The position numbers and the translations under genes are program-made. A stretch of 64,000 bases of DNA from the NCBI GenBank assembly GCA_025765615.1, contig JAIVFJ010000014.1:186001-250000 (forward strand), in the 5' to 3' direction. Below are positions 1-11,846 of this stretch, one piece after another. Source of the DNA: Zopfochytrium polystomum (taxonomy: Eukaryota > Chytridiomycota > Chytridiomycetes > Chytridiales > Chytridiaceae). The notes below the pieces were generated by a model. The model was given only the letters and a program-made list of their open reading frames with translations, searched no databases and had not been told where the DNA came from. Positions within the stretch are counted from its first letter, which is position 1. Every line of letters begins with the position of its first letter.

Positions 1-1376
1 GGAAACCTGATCACGAAAATGAACAGGATTATCACGCATCGTAAGGAATTACTGTGCAGCCCGGATAGCGGTTCTCACAATTCGTATGAAGGGGTGCTCT
101 TCGACGTGGAAGTCCTCATCGAGACGATGCGGATGAACCTTGGCGATTTGACTTTTCAGGTCAGCGACTTAATGCTGCATGGATGATTTACAAGTCTGTA
201 GGAGGCCTTCAACCGAACTCGCCGTGTGTTGAACATTGCAGTCAGCTCGTCGACCGGATTTGAGATGCCGCGTCTTTTAAATTACCTGACTGCCCCGAAC
301 GTGGTACGTGTTCATGCATGAAAGCAGCAAGCATTGTCTCTTGACAGAATTGCAGCTCATATGGTCGGCTGTGTATGTAACACGTCTGCTTGGAAGCAAG
401 TTGGCTAAACTTATTGATAAGAGTGGCTTCGTCAGCTGTCCCATATGTTTACCGGTCGGCACCGCTAATGGCGAAGGATCGCCTGGGAACCATTGTGGCT
501 TGGAATCCCTCGGGTCAGTTTGAACGCTGATTCTGCAAATGTATTCATCGCAGTGCAGGCCATAGGTGGATTGATGGTTCCGTTGAGAAGTGAGAAACCA
601 CGCACTTTCATTTTACGAGTGCTGTTTAACTGTTTCCTCCAGCGATTTGCCCATGGCGCGAATAGCAGAGCTTTTCAACGTCAACCACTTCATTGTGAGC
701 CAAGGTAGAGCGGCGTGTTGGCAAAGCGACGATGACAGTTCGACTGATGTTTCAAAGTAAATCCCCACATTATACCTTTCATGCAGACGAATAGAGTGGA
801 AACGTTCTCGTCCAAACTCTTGGCCAAGTGCGCGTTTCTGTTACGATCAGAGCTTCTCCACCGCCTGAACCAGGTATTCGACGCTGTGGTGCTGTTGTTT
901 GTCCTGCTGACTGGAAGCAAAGCTGTCCAGTTTAGGATTGTCGAACAGCCTGATTTACCGGATCAAAGCAATCCTGGTTCAAAGGTACTATGGAGATATT
1001 ACCATCGTGCCGTCGGTCAGCATTAAGGACTTTACGACGATTGTATCGAATCCCACGGAGGACATGATGACTGCCTACACGATCAAGGGGGAAAGAGCAA
1101 CTTGGCGAGGTTTGGGAAATTTTTACTTTGCTGATGCCGCTCTGACAACGTTTTTCGTTCGTTGTAAAAGAGGTCACAATAATCAAGAAACACTGCCAGA
1201 TCGAAATGGCTCTGGACGAGATAATATACCGCCTGAGAGTTCAAAAAATCAAAGGGAACTCTGGCGATTCGGGAATCTACTTCCCGAAGGGGCCAAGAAG
1301 GCGATTTGGAGGAATGACCGCGATCGATTCAGAGCCAGTGACTTGGAAATCACCCCCAAGGATGCCATCGATGTGA
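1..1376 (+). CDS. Patatin-type triacylglycerol lipase (Tgl3/4/5 - SDP1 family), 3' part
   Basis: This is the C-terminal half of a lipid-droplet lipase that hydrolyses triacylglycerol; its start lies before the window. Spliced exons read in order: an acyl-ester-loop segment (MNRIITHRKEL, VLFDVEVLIETM), EAFNRTRRVLNI, LLNYLTAPNV then LIWSAV, MAKDRLGTIVAWNPSG, RWIDGSVEKDLPM, NVNHFIVSQVNPHI and GDITIVPSVSIKDF, then SNPTEDMM and GERATW. These are hallmark blocks of the fungal Tgl and plant SDP1 lipases. The Asp in the DGS block is the likely catalytic-dyad Asp. The GxSxG serine motif would lie upstream and is not seen. At least six short introns are needed. The stop is TGA at 1374-1376, after a basic tail rich in Pro and Ser. 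Family assignment is firm; which paralogue it is cannot be told. Confidence 0.9.
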
Positions 1377-1920
1377 ACTGCATATAGACCCCCCCCCCAA
1401 AAAAAAGAGGAAAAGGAGCAATCCGAAACTACAAGATCACAACTGTAAAGTGCATGAACTCAATTCCAGCGAATGAATACAAGATGTTGAAAGACTTTGC
1501 CGAGCATGCTTTCTTGCTCTCGTCTATCCATGTTCTCTTTGACGTTCGCGGGAAGCTCTTCTCAAATTTGGTTTATCCCAACACCAATCTTTGAAGAGTT
1601 TCTCTCCTTTATGGAGATTGCTCGACTTCTTGTTGAGGAGGAGAAAGAATTGTACATTGCCATTCTATCATGTCCATCCCGTTCCCATTGCCCACGGTTT
1701 TGGACATGCACTTACCAGTTCATTTGCAAACGTGCAGACCGCCACACTATGGGCAACGGTGTGGTATACGACTGGTATACGACGCATTAATGCTGGAAAT
1801 ATATTCAATAAAAAAGTTTCCCAACAAGCCCGCCGAAAGTCTCCAAAACAGCCTCCCACGGCAGACAGAAACCGCGCTCGTCCCTGGAAAAGTTACCTCC
1901 GGCCTGAAAAAAAAATCAGC
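1377..1920. other. Intergenic stretch between two convergent genes
   Basis: This stretch separates the lipase stop from the Stn1-like stop on the other strand. It holds a C10/A8 run near 1390 and an AATAAA at about 1807 on the plus strand that could serve as the lipase polyadenylation signal. Short open frames exist on both strands (for example 1497-1790 plus and 1668-1859 minus), but none resembles a known protein. Confidence 0.5.
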
Positions 1921-3521
1921 CTAGAGCGGAAAGTACAAGGATTCGGAGATGTATGCGATTCCCTCTGATAAAAGCTGTGGGGCGAAGCTGGTTAGTCGGC
2001 CTATTGTCCAATAGAACCACAAAAAAAAAAATAATAACCAAAAAAAAAAAAAAAAAAAGGAGTGCACAGAACAGCCCCGCAAGCAAAGCCTTGCTTTCTT
2101 ACTTCGTTTAGAATACCGTCAATGACTGAATGCGATGTGCGTGGAAAGGCCGCAAGGACGTCCCCTCGTGACACGCCAAGTCCTTGCTTGGTTTGCAAGA
2201 AGCTGTCCACGTCCTGCAACGTTGCAGCAGCTTGTGCAACAACGCTCGGCGACGCGCACAGCGCCCGCGCCGGTGACTCTGCCGCCGCCGTCTGCTGGAA
2301 AGCCGCCATCGGGGGCTTGAACGGTTTCGGCGGGGGCGTCGGTCGGCCGAGACCGCCGCCGTCGCCGGCGAGCTTGCGGGAGGGCGGAGTCGCAGAGCTG
2401 CCGGCAGCCATCCTGGCGATTCCCAGGGTCTTGCGCGGTGTCCCCGCCGGCTGAAACGGTCCTCTGAGCGGGGATGAAAACGCGTTTTGTGGTCGGTAGC
2501 TCGACGCGGCGGGCGCTCGCGGGGTTGTTGAGGCTGGCCGTTTCCGATTTCCAAACAGACCGGGAGGCGGCTGCGTAAAAGAAGGTGGAGCGGTCGCTCC
2601 TGCAAACTTTCCTTTGAAGTAGTCTTCCGAGTAAAGTTGAATGACCTCGTCCAGACGAATCAGTTCTGCGTGAGGGTCTGTCTTTGCGGTGATGCTTGGG
2701 AGCGATTGAGTATGGACGACAAGCAGAAAGAATTGTGCAGCCAAGGATCGTACCCGTACGAATGAATCCAGCGATGCTCGGAAGGCGCCGTAGGCATGCA
2801 TAGTATCCCGGACACTTCAATCATGGTGCCCGGCGGAATTCGCCGCATAATGTTCGTCGACATCAAAAGCTGAGACGGCGCAACAGCGATCCCGCCCGTC
2901 CCGTCGTCTGTAACACGCCAAACAAGTTTCTCTCAGCATTGGAAAAATTAAAGAAGGACTATCGGAAACACACCGATGATGGCGGCCTCTCGCATCTCAT
3001 CCGCGTCGTCGACAAAGTCGTGGGCAATGACGACGCCCATCACTCTGTAGGTCAAAGTTCCCGCGTTCGCGGTCAGCAAAGCAACGAACGCTCCAATAAC
3101 GACACAGAGTGGATTGGGATAGATCACACCTGACCATGAAGAACCAGAAGGCGGGAGCCCCGATCCGAAAGAGGGTAATGGGGGTGGCCGGCGCTGCGCG
3201 AGCGGGAATCTCTGGGACTGGCGGCGGCGGTGGCTCAGCGGCATGATCAGTTGCTCGGGGTGCGGCGGACGGCGCGGGAACGGCTGTTTCGAGAAGGTCG
3301 CGAACGAAGAGCAGCCGATGCACATCGATCTGCGGGGCCGGGTCGCGCGAGGGCGCGGGATCTGCTGCTTCTGGGCGTAGCTCCACCCGCGGCAGCCGCT
3401 CCTGCTGGTGCTGCTGATGGTGATGCTGCTGCAGCTGCTGGTCGATCGCTCGCGCGCGGGCGGCGTCGAACAACCCGGACAAGCATGGCTGGGGAGGCGC
3501 CCTTGTCAGTGGCGAGAGCAT
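1921..3521 (-). CDS. Stn1-like OB-fold protein (telomere-capping CST complex subunit)
   Basis: Stn1 binds telomeric single-stranded DNA with Ten1 and is built like RPA2: an OB fold followed by winged helices. Here a Pro/Ala/Gln-rich N-terminus leads into GAPAFWFFMVR, spliced to VMGVVIAHDF, then VWRVTDDGTGGI and GTMIEVSG, the typical OB-fold strands and VDDGTG-like turn. YGAFRASLDSFVR follows, then TDPHAELIRLDEVI, the block that follows the OB fold in Stn1. The C-terminus (VIDGILNE spliced to LLSEGIAYISES) is winged-helix-like, with stop TAG at 1921-1923. The last intron (1975-2102) contains two long T runs. One unexplained one-base frame change lies near 2795-2815; it may be an assembly error. 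RPA2 is the alternative, but the TDPHAEL block favours Stn1. Confidence 0.62.
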
Positions 3522-3559
3522 TTTTGCTGTCCTTCTTTCACTGTGTCACTCTGTTGAAA

Positions 3560-3585
3560 CACACACACACACACACACACACACC
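3560..3585. repeat. (CA)n microsatellite downstream of RPF2
   Basis: A run of about 13 CA units lies between the Stn1-like start and the RPF2 stop. Confidence 0.9.
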
Positions 3586-3637
3586 ACCCTCTGCTCCGAA
3601 AACTCCGAAGAAAAACGTTTGGTTCCACGGTCGACTT

Positions 3638-4931
3638 TTACTTCGCGCGCTTGGCGGGTGCTCCTCCTTTGCTCTCGTCGTCTTCCTCGTTCTCGTCGCC
3701 GCCATCCCATGAGCGCTTCAATCCCTTCATCTTCCTCGTCTGCAGCTTTGCAAAGTCTTGCGTGTGCATGTGTATTCTGCCCATCTTGTCGCCCATGACG
3801 TCGCGTTCGATGTTCTTGACGTTCTTGGGCTAGAAAGTAGGAGCGGGGTTGGGGGTAGGGGGCGGGGAGACGCACGAGGGGGGCGTTCTGGTTTCAGAAA
3901 CATCTCGGTTGAAAGAAAAGGAGGAAACACCACCAATTTGGAAAGGTCCCATACCCTCAACTCCTTGGGAACCTTTGTCGCCAGCTTGTACACCGCCTCA
4001 TCGCCAAAGCGCGTGCGCCTAACAATCATCTCCACCGAGGGGCCGCAGTCCTCTAGCTCGACGCGAGGCAGTTTGGAACCGCTCCGCAGCATCGTCACCA
4101 TGTACGAACGCAAATGGATAACAGCCTTATCGTCGACCGAGACGCTGACGACGTGGTCCAATCCCTTCAGATCGATCAGGTCAGACGTCTCTGATGCCCG
4201 GAACAGATCCATAAGCACGTTTTTGATCTTTTTAAAGTCCTCGTTGACCTCAAACAAGTCACCCTGGAACAGCATCACGGGCCGCTGTCCGATGCCGGGC
4301 TTAGGGCCGTCGAACGCGGCTGAAGGGAGCGCCCGCACGATGCCAAACTCGACAATGTCAAGGATCTGGTAGTCGAAGGTGCGGATGACGGTGAGGTTGT
4401 GCGGTCGCTTTTTGGAGTGGTTCGCCAGGACGATGAGGGATGCGTCGTTCTTTAAGGAGAAGAATTCAATGGGACGGGTGTCTTCGAACGGATGGACGTC
4501 GTTGCGCTTGTTGAAAAGAATGGCTTTTGGTCGTCGTAATGCGTACTGGTGAAGGCGACAATCGTGAGAAACGGTGAGACACGGATCCAGCGCTCTGGAG
4601 ATTGGTTGAAACGCCGCTCTCTCACCAGATCCTTAAAAGTGTCCATGACAGTCTCCGATGTTGTGGCGCCCCGCACGAAGAGAGTGTTCTTGCCCTCCTC
4701 GATAACTTTGGGCTCGCGCTCCTGCAGGGCTCGCTTGGAGGCTGCTGTCCGTGGTTTTCTGTGAACAGTTTGGCATCAAAGGGCACGGATGCGTAAATTG
4801 ACTGACAGCGAGGAAACGATACTCGTAGCCCAGGCTCGGATGGCGGAGAAACCAAGGGGGCACGCGGGGGACGCAGGTGGGGCTGGCGGGACGGAGAAAG
4901 AGGATACGTACGAAAAGCGCAGCGCCGACAT
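3638..4931 (-). CDS. RPF2: Ribosome production factor 2 (Brix-domain protein)
   Basis: Rpf2 works with Rrs1 in the nucleolus to recruit 5S RNP to the 60S precursor. The spliced protein is about 311 residues, close to the usual length. Exons are 4931-4912 (20 bases, MSALRFS), 4758-4626, 4545-3955 and 3829-3638; all phases join cleanly. Blocks seen are SKRALQEREPKVIEEGKN, LFVRGATTSETV, NKRNDVHPFED, FFSLKNDASL, HSKKRPHNLT, RTFDYQILD and a C-terminal MGDKMGRIH / KLQTRKMKGLK basic tail, which match the Rpf2 family throughout the sigma70-like Brix fold. Introns are 153, 80 and 125 bases. A (CA)n microsatellite lies just downstream, at about 3560-3585. Assignment is very secure. Confidence 0.95.
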
Positions 4932-5226
4932 TTGCAGTGGAACAAGAGGAGAGAGCGAAAGAAAGAAAGAAAGGTTTGTCAATGGGGGGGAGCCTGACGA
5001 GGCAGGTCACGTGGTGCTATAATTGCAAATTCTTGCTTTCCCTTCCCCCCCGGGTACAGTAATAATACTGGGCCTAGCCGCAGAGAGCTGATAGTCGGAG
5101 AGGAAACGCTTGCAATCACGGCTAACGTGCGGTGCCGTTGTTTAGAGGGATATTCGTTGAAGCCATGAACGAAGCAGTTGAAGATTTTTCCCCAAATACT
5201 AAACTTTTTCCCCACCCTTTCCCTTC

Positions 5227-6274
5227 CTATTCTTGTCCCTCTCCTCCGTCTTCTTCTTCGTTGAGGAAACGGACGGCCCACTCTGTTATGGAATCGAAGC
5301 TCGTCCACGGCTCGTATGCCACGCCGTGTGCAACGCACCACTTTTCCAGGTTCGTTCCCTCCTTCACAAAGAGCACGTCAGCTTCTTTGGCGGCCGAAAT
5401 GTCCGACACGCCGTCTCCAATAAACATGAGGATCGGACGGGGAACGCCGCGTAACCTCTCCCGCCAGGCGCTCTTGCTGCTGTCGCCAACCGAAGCATTT
5501 GTCGAATTTGTTGTAGCCTCTGGAGTCGTTTCATCGGAATCTGCCATCTTCGCAGCACCTTGCGGCGGCCGCGGCCGCAGCCGACGTTCTTCCTTGAGCA
5601 GCCGCAGCTGCTGCCCCTTGTCATGACCGAATTCCGAGTCGTCCCGGAACTGAATTTTCCAGCCGCCCTCGCGGGTGTCGATCTCGTTCGCGAAGATGCG
5701 GACTGTCGCGTTGGCGCCTGCCGGAGCGGGGTTCAGGTACGGGGCCAGGAACCGTTCGCAGATGGGAGTGATGCCGGCCGACACGACGTTGATGGGGATG
5801 CCGCGGGAGGCCATTGCCCGGTGGAACGCGTGGAAGCCGGCATCGAGGACGACGTGGTCCAGCAGACTCGCGGCCTTGTCGAACGGCATGTCGACGCCGG
5901 CCCACATGGTGGCGATTGCCTCCCGAAAGGTCAATGTGCCGTCGAGGACGGCTCTGTCCAGCGCCTTTCGCCGCGCGGTGCCGATGCAGTGATCAATGAT
6001 CTCGATGCCGGTGTCCTGGACGGTGATCGTGCTGTCGGGGGTGGTGGGCACATATGAGCGGTGGGGTCTCTGGCTGTCTCTCTCTGTCGCTCGCCCGCTC
6101 TCTCTCACTCTCTCTCTCTTCGATCTTGTCGATCTCTCTCTGTCTACTGACTGCACTACAGCTGGCCTCTTCTTTTTTCGTGACCCACCCATCGAAGTCC
6201 GAGAAGACGACCAGGTGGTCGTTATGCTGCATTTTCAGTTTTCGCTTTTCCGCTTGTGTTTTTGTTTTTTGCAT
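5227..6274 (-). CDS. HAD-superfamily phosphatase (MtnX / PHOSPHO-like)
   Basis: This is a haloacid-dehalogenase fold phosphomonoesterase of about 296 residues. Exon 1 (6274-6189) ends in VVFSDFDG and exon 2 (6031-5227) continues TITVQDTG, so the catalytic DFDGTIT motif (nucleophile and acid/base Asp) is split by a 157-base intron with a clean phase. Later motifs are NVVSAGITPICE (motif II Ser), the conserved lysine region around GHDKGQQLR, and IGDGVSDISAAKEADVLF (motif IV acidic pair). The GDGVSDISAAKEADVLF block is typical of fungal phosphatases related to 2,3-diketo-5-methylthio-1-phosphopentane phosphatase. The true substrate cannot be read from sequence. A roughly 40-residue acidic Ser/Thr-rich insert sits before motif IV. 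Start could be the ATG at 6274 or 6232. Confidence 0.85.
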
Positions 6275-6467
6275 GTGTTCCGAATAAAAAAATAAATCAG
6301 TGGAATCATCGCGTTCCCACGTCGTCGTTAGCGCGAGAGACGTGCAGACAGACAGGCGACTGGTCGCGAAAAATCAAAAAAGAAAAAAAAAAGAAAAAAA
6401 AAAAAACGCAAAGACCCATCTTCCACCCTTGCCTTTTTGCTCGGCACACACCCACCTCAAACACTCA

Positions 6468-6533
<66 letters not shown>

Positions 6534-6942
6534 CCTCTCTCCCTCTCGCTCTCTGTCTCTGTCCGCCCTCTCATCAGTCCCGTCCGCGCTCCTGCCCCAT
6601 ATATATAACAAGCGAAGAGGCCCCTCCCTCCCTTCCTCCCGCACCCTCCCTGCCCCCCTCTGAACCCGTTCTCCACGGCTTCCCACGGCCCGTCCCTGTC
6701 TACCTGCCCTAGTCCTTCCCCCATAGAAGTAGACTAAACAAAAAAAGAAGTGAGGCGGGAAGAAGGAGAAGGAAGAAGGAAGAATAGGACGCAAGCCTCC
6801 ATAGAATCACTACCAGCTTCTCCTTCCACGTTCACCCCCCCCCCCCCCCCCCCCCCACCTCCCCCCCACAAGCCTGCAACTACATCTAGAAGAGACTTAA
6901 ATACAACCTCGTCCACAACTCCGGCCATCTTTCGACAATAAA
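6275..6942. repeat. Intergenic low-complexity tract: A-rich, (CA)n, (CT)n and poly-C
   Basis: Between two divergent genes lie, in order, an A-rich tract (about 6377-6407), a (CA)n run (about 6470-6498) passing directly into (CT)n (about 6498-6530), more CT-rich sequence, and an unbroken run of 22 C (6835-6856). No gene is seen. The tracts probably lie in promoters or 5' leaders of the HAD phosphatase and the following gene. Confidence 0.85.
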
Positions 6943-9685
6943 ATGGACCTTCCCCCGCAATCAGCTCGTACTCATCCCGAGCAAGACGCTGCAGTTCCTC
7001 CTCCCGGCGATGATATCATGAGCGATGCCGGTGGTCACCCTCCTTCGCGCTCTACATGTGTCAGGCGCCAGCCTGCCCGTGTGCTTAGACCCCGCGCGCA
7101 GAAGGCACCAACGCGCGGTTCCAAGAAGACATCTGCGTCTTTGGAAGGAAGTCTGCTCCGACAACGGCAAGAAGTCGGGGAGCACGCCGGCGATGAGAAC
7201 ATCGACAGACTCAGGGCCGGACGCAAAAGAGGTATGCGCCATCAGGAGCAACAGCAGCGAGCTGCTCGAGATCCACCACGATGCTCCTTGTCGACGTCCA
7301 CGTCCGACACTTGTCCGCCCGCGGCCGCCGCCGACATGGCGGAGTCGGAAACGCCCAAGGTGTCGATCCCATCTTCCCCGCTAGTCACCATTCGGCCAGA
7401 TACATCCGCTTTTGAAGCCGCTTTTGAGTGCCACGCCAGGTCTTTGCTGGTAACAGAAGGTGCAAGTGCTGTTAGCAGTGTCACGGTTGGGTGCGCCTCG
7501 GTACGAAAACAACAATCCCATTTGCTTCGTTTCTTTCGTTTTTTCTGACGGAGCTGTCGCCACCATCCAGCAAGTTGGCAGCGTCTCACCGGATCACTCA
7601 GCCGAAGCAAAGACCGATGCTTCGCTTCACCAGGTGAGATTGGCGCGATTACCTTTCACGCCACAACGCGTCGATCTAACTAATCCTTTTTCCCTCTTTG
7701 CACAGCAAGGGGACCTCGCAGTGACGATGAGCCCCTGCCGCATCCTCAAGCGCACCCTCTCTGAGAGCGAATTCCGCGAGTCTGAACACCCCGTCTTGCC
7801 CCTGGCCACAACCCGTTCCCGCACCACTTCCCGACGCAAGACTCCCCAGGGCCGCCGCCGTCGCGTGTCGAGAACAGCGACACCGTCCGCGGCTCCTGCG
7901 ACGCTCACGATCGTCCCCGGCGCGCAGACAGCGCGCGCCGTCCCGCGCGGCGCCGTCGTCGCGCGCAGCACCGGCAATGAACGTTTCGCCGGCATCGAAT
8001 CGGTACAAAAGTTCCAGCGGGCCTACCGCGCCATGCTCGCGGCCGGTGCCAAGCGGCGCCGCGCCACAGTGGAGCTTATGGTCGGCGGCGAGCCGGAGAA
8101 TCTACCGCTGCGCGGCGAGAGCGGCAGCGCCGTCGCCGCCGCCGAAGCCGGGCCGTCATCCCCGCCTGTGCCCTCCGCTTCGCCACTGTTGCGAACGGCG
8201 CAAAAAAGAGATGACGATCGGCGCGGGGACGACCGCGGTGACGGGGCCAGCGGCGAATGCGGCGCGATGATCGGGGATGCGAATGCAGTGGACGGCGAGG
8301 TTCAACCGCAGGTGGCGCTCAAGGAGTGGCTTCACGAGCAGCAACGCCAATCGATCACGGCAGACGCGCTGACAGCAGCTATCGATGCCGCGCGCGCAGC
8401 GCTCCTGAGTAGCCCGCCGCAGCTTCCGCCTGCCGTCGTAGCTTCAGTTCGCCCAGACGCAACCGACGACGATGGCTCATCCAAGACAGAGGTGGAACAG
8501 GTCCCGCCTTCACGTCAGCTTTCCATCGCGAGTATCGCCGTCGAGCCCGACGACGAACCTATGGTTGACGCCACAGACATCACTTCGTTCTCCTTGTCCT
8601 CCTGCTCCTTGTCCCAGATTGTAAACAGCCCCACTTCGTTCTTATCCGGATGTAAGGCGGCCCTTCCCCAACGCTTCGATGACGAGGACGACGGCGACAC
8701 CACCGCCTCAACGTCCTTTTCAGGGGCAGCTTTCGCCCTGCCGCCGCCGCGGCCACAGACCTTTATCTTGCCGCCACCCTCGTTGCCGCTTCCCATGTCG
8801 CTGACACTGGACCATCATCACCCGCACCGCCAGCCCCACCGCGATATCCACGTGTTTCTTCCAGGCCCCGCCCTGCCGCCGCCGCCAGGTGCGGCAACCA
8901 TCAGGCCGCTCCCGTGGGCCACCGTCTGGCACTCTGGTCCCGCTACTGCTGCTTCTGCTGCTGCTGCTCCGCCACCACTGCCGTGCCCTTTCGCTGCCGG
9001 TCAGAGCGGTTCGTCGGCGGTTCACGCCATGGCCGTGACCGGCCAAAGCGACACGGAACCCGCCCCGACCCGAAGCGGCCCTGGATCCGGACCCGCTATC
9101 CACTGGATGACAACGACCACAACAAACACCACAAACATCAGCGAGAACAGCGGCGGAAGTGCCAGTGCCAGTGCCACGGCCGGAACGACCTCTTCGAAGG
9201 GCCTCATGCCTCCTCCGAACGTTTTGGCGCTTTGTTCGCCGGGCCAGGAGGGCGGTCACGCGCTTCCTCCCTTTTTCCACTTTGACGGTGCCCCAGGGAT
9301 GGCGTCGCCTCTGATGCCGCCGTCGATCCCGTCGGTTTGCGAACCGGCACCGCATGGAGAGCGCCTCGCGTCCTTTCTAAGCGCAACGGGCCTCAGCTCC
9401 TTTCGCGGTGGACCCCACGTTTCACAGGGCGAGGATTTTCGGTACATGACGTCGGCCACCCGCACTTCTCTTATTCTGCAAGCTGAAACGGACTCGAGAT
9501 GCGACTCTGAAGACCTTGGGAACGGCTCGCTTCACACCCCGCCCAGGGAGGGCGCCGTTGGCGCATTGGCCTCCTCTGGTCCCGCTGGTTGTGGTGCGTT
9601 CGGGGGCGTGGCCATGCCTTGCACTTCAGCGTGGCGTGTTGGACTGGATTGGTCTTCACCCCCTCCTTCCCCATTCATAGCCTAG
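6943..9685 (+). CDS. Uncharacterised disordered Pro/Ala/Ser-rich protein
   Basis: I do not recognise this protein. An ATG at 6943 opens a GC-rich coding exon (MDLPPQSARTHPEQD...). Further coding blocks in shifted frames (around 7330-7465, 7540-7630 and 7707-9685) imply two or three short introns; one clear case is the donor at about 7635 and acceptor near 7706. The long last exon runs to the TAG at 9683-9685. It has a short conserved-looking patch (CRILKRTLSESEFRESEH), a basic stretch with many SR/RT pairs, a possibly helical segment near IESVQKFQRAYRAML, and long Pro-, Ala- and Thr-rich stretches. No signal peptide or membrane segment is evident. It could be a nuclear regulator, but nothing proves this. 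Confidence 0.6.
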
Positions 9686-9725
9686 GTTCATAAAAGTATT
9701 ATATTTGCTCCGTTTATTTTGAAGC

Positions 9726-11846
9726 TTATTTGGCGTAGCGTGGCTTAAGAAGTTTGGCAATGGTGGACAGTTGGATGTTGGATGTTCCCTCGTAGATGGC
9801 GCCTTTGATGAAAAAACAGAATGCAAACATGTTAGCAGTCTGCATTGTCCTTCACCTGAATGATGTGCATTACCGATACGGGAGTCGCGGAAGAACTTCT
9901 CGATGGGATAGTCTTTATGGGATGGGGAAGTCGGGGGGATAAACACTCAGAGTCAGTTGCCAAGTTGCCAAAAGCGAGCGATGACGCACCGCGAGTGAAT
10001 CCGATGCCGCCAACCCATTCGATCGCTTTCGCGGATGCCTTCTCGGCGATTTGACTGGCGTAGAGCTTGGCCATCGCAGCTTCCATGACGAACGGCTTGC
10101 CGGCCTCCTTGAGACGGGCGGCGTTGTAAGTCAACAAACGCGTCGCCTCGATCTCCGTCGCGATTTGGGCGTACTGGTGTTGCAGGCCCTGTTTCGACGG
10201 CGCGCGTGTCAATAGTTGCATGCACGCTATGAAAGGTTTGCGGGGAGAAAGGGCCGAACCTGGAAGTCTCCGATCAAGCTGCCAAACTGCTTCCTCTCAA
10301 ACAAGTAAGGAAGGGCGTTGTCAAAGGCTCCCTGCGCCAAGCCCAGCATCTGGGCGGCGATGCCAATGCGACCCTCATTGAGAATTTCGATCGCGTACTT
10401 GTAGCCCTTCCCGATTTCGCCGAGAACGTTGGACGCCGGGACTTTAACGTCGTCGAAAGTGAGCGCGCAAGTGGACGAGGCGCGAATACCGAGCTTCTTC
10501 TCCTTCTTAGCAATCTGGACACCCATTTCGCGGTCGACGATGAAGCAGGTGATTCCTTTGTATCCTTTCGATGGGTCGACGTTGGCAAAGACAAGGAAGA
10601 TGTTTGCCTCATGCGAGTTGGTGATCCACATCTTCGAGCCTGGAAGAGTAGTGTAAGTAAAATGCACGAACGCAAAAGATAGAGGTATTCATGCGGGAAA
10701 GAGTGGTGTACCATTCAAAACGTAGTAGTCGCCTTTCTTTTCAGCACGCGTTTGGAGGGCAAACGCGTCACTACCAGAGCCAGCCTCGGACAGACAGAAG
10801 GAGCCAACGGTATCAGTAGCCAGCCTGGTCAGGTACTTTTCCTTTTGCTCTGGGGTCCCGTACTGCCGGAAGAGAGTGTTGACGAGGGTGTTTTGAACGT
10901 CGCAGCAAACGCTGACACTGGGGTCAACCTTGGCGAGTTCTGGTTGTTACAGGGGGGAATTAATGTCGTTACGGGCAAGTCGCAAACTTATCCAAGGGGA
11001 TCCCACCTTCGACAACGATAATGGCGGAGGTGAAATTGGCACCAGCTCCGTTGTAGTCGGTGGGAATCTCGACTCCCATAAGCTGTGAATCCATTGTCAG
11101 CAGTATTTGCCCACACGCTACGTGAGGAAAACTTACGCCTTGCTCGAAAAGACCCTGGATGACGGACTTGTCCATCAATTCAGCTTCATCCATCGCGTGG
11201 ACCTTTGGCTTAATGACTTCGTCGGCGAACTTCGCCACTGTTTGGTTGCAACTTTAGAATTGGCAGCCGTACGGTCAAGAAGTCCTAGATTTCCGCGCGG
11301 TGCGCACCTGTTTCGCGAAGCATTTGCTCGTCCTCGGTAAACGTGTGAAGTGATGGGATGGCCGATCGTGACGTAGAAGAAGACGAAAATGATCTGCGCA
11401 GGGAGCAGGTTTAGAGGCAGTTCGCTGTAAGTGGAGTCGAGAACAAGTCCCATTGACACATGTGGCTCGCAGTACTGTCCCCCCGCAGCAATAGGGCGGA
11501 ATTAGGAGGGATCAATGGCCAGCCAACCAACCGATCGTTAAGGGAGAACGTTCGGGATGGCACGTTGGATGGCACGTTGTATGTCACGTTGGCGGGAAAA
11601 TAGGTGGGCGGGCAGCAAAGGGGAAAGAGCAAGGGGAAGAGGGTAGTTTTTCCACCTGCATGAGGCTGCTGCTGCAGCAGAACGAGGGCTCTTCGCGCCA
11701 AGGGCAATGCGAGAGGCAAGGCCGGCGGGGAAACGAGATGAGGTTGAGGCGGCGGCGGCAGCGACAGTAGAGCGCGACGAGGAGGCGGCGGCGAGCACCG
11801 AGAGGGATCGCGGGAACAGCATTTTCGAGATGCGGGCGGGAAGCAA
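9726..11846 (-). CDS. ACADSB: Short/branched-chain acyl-CoA dehydrogenase, mitochondrial
   Basis: This FAD enzyme oxidises 2-methyl-branched and short-chain acyl-CoAs in mitochondrial isoleucine and fatty-acid breakdown, passing electrons to ETF. The N-terminus is rich in Arg, Ser and Ala without acids ([20 protein letters not shown]), as in matrix-targeting peptides. Spliced exons then read [43 protein letters not shown] (FAD binding), [58 protein letters not shown], the helix-rich [30 protein letters not shown] and [14 protein letters not shown], which holds the catalytic Glu. The stop is TAA at 9726-9728. At least seven short introns are present. Similarity to the ACADSB subgroup is strong over the whole length. 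Confidence 0.93.

Noticed and set aside
1497..1968. Several overlapping plus-strand frames downstream of the lipase
   Set aside because: They overlap each other and contain AATAAA; more likely 3' UTR and the last Stn1-like exon on the other strand.
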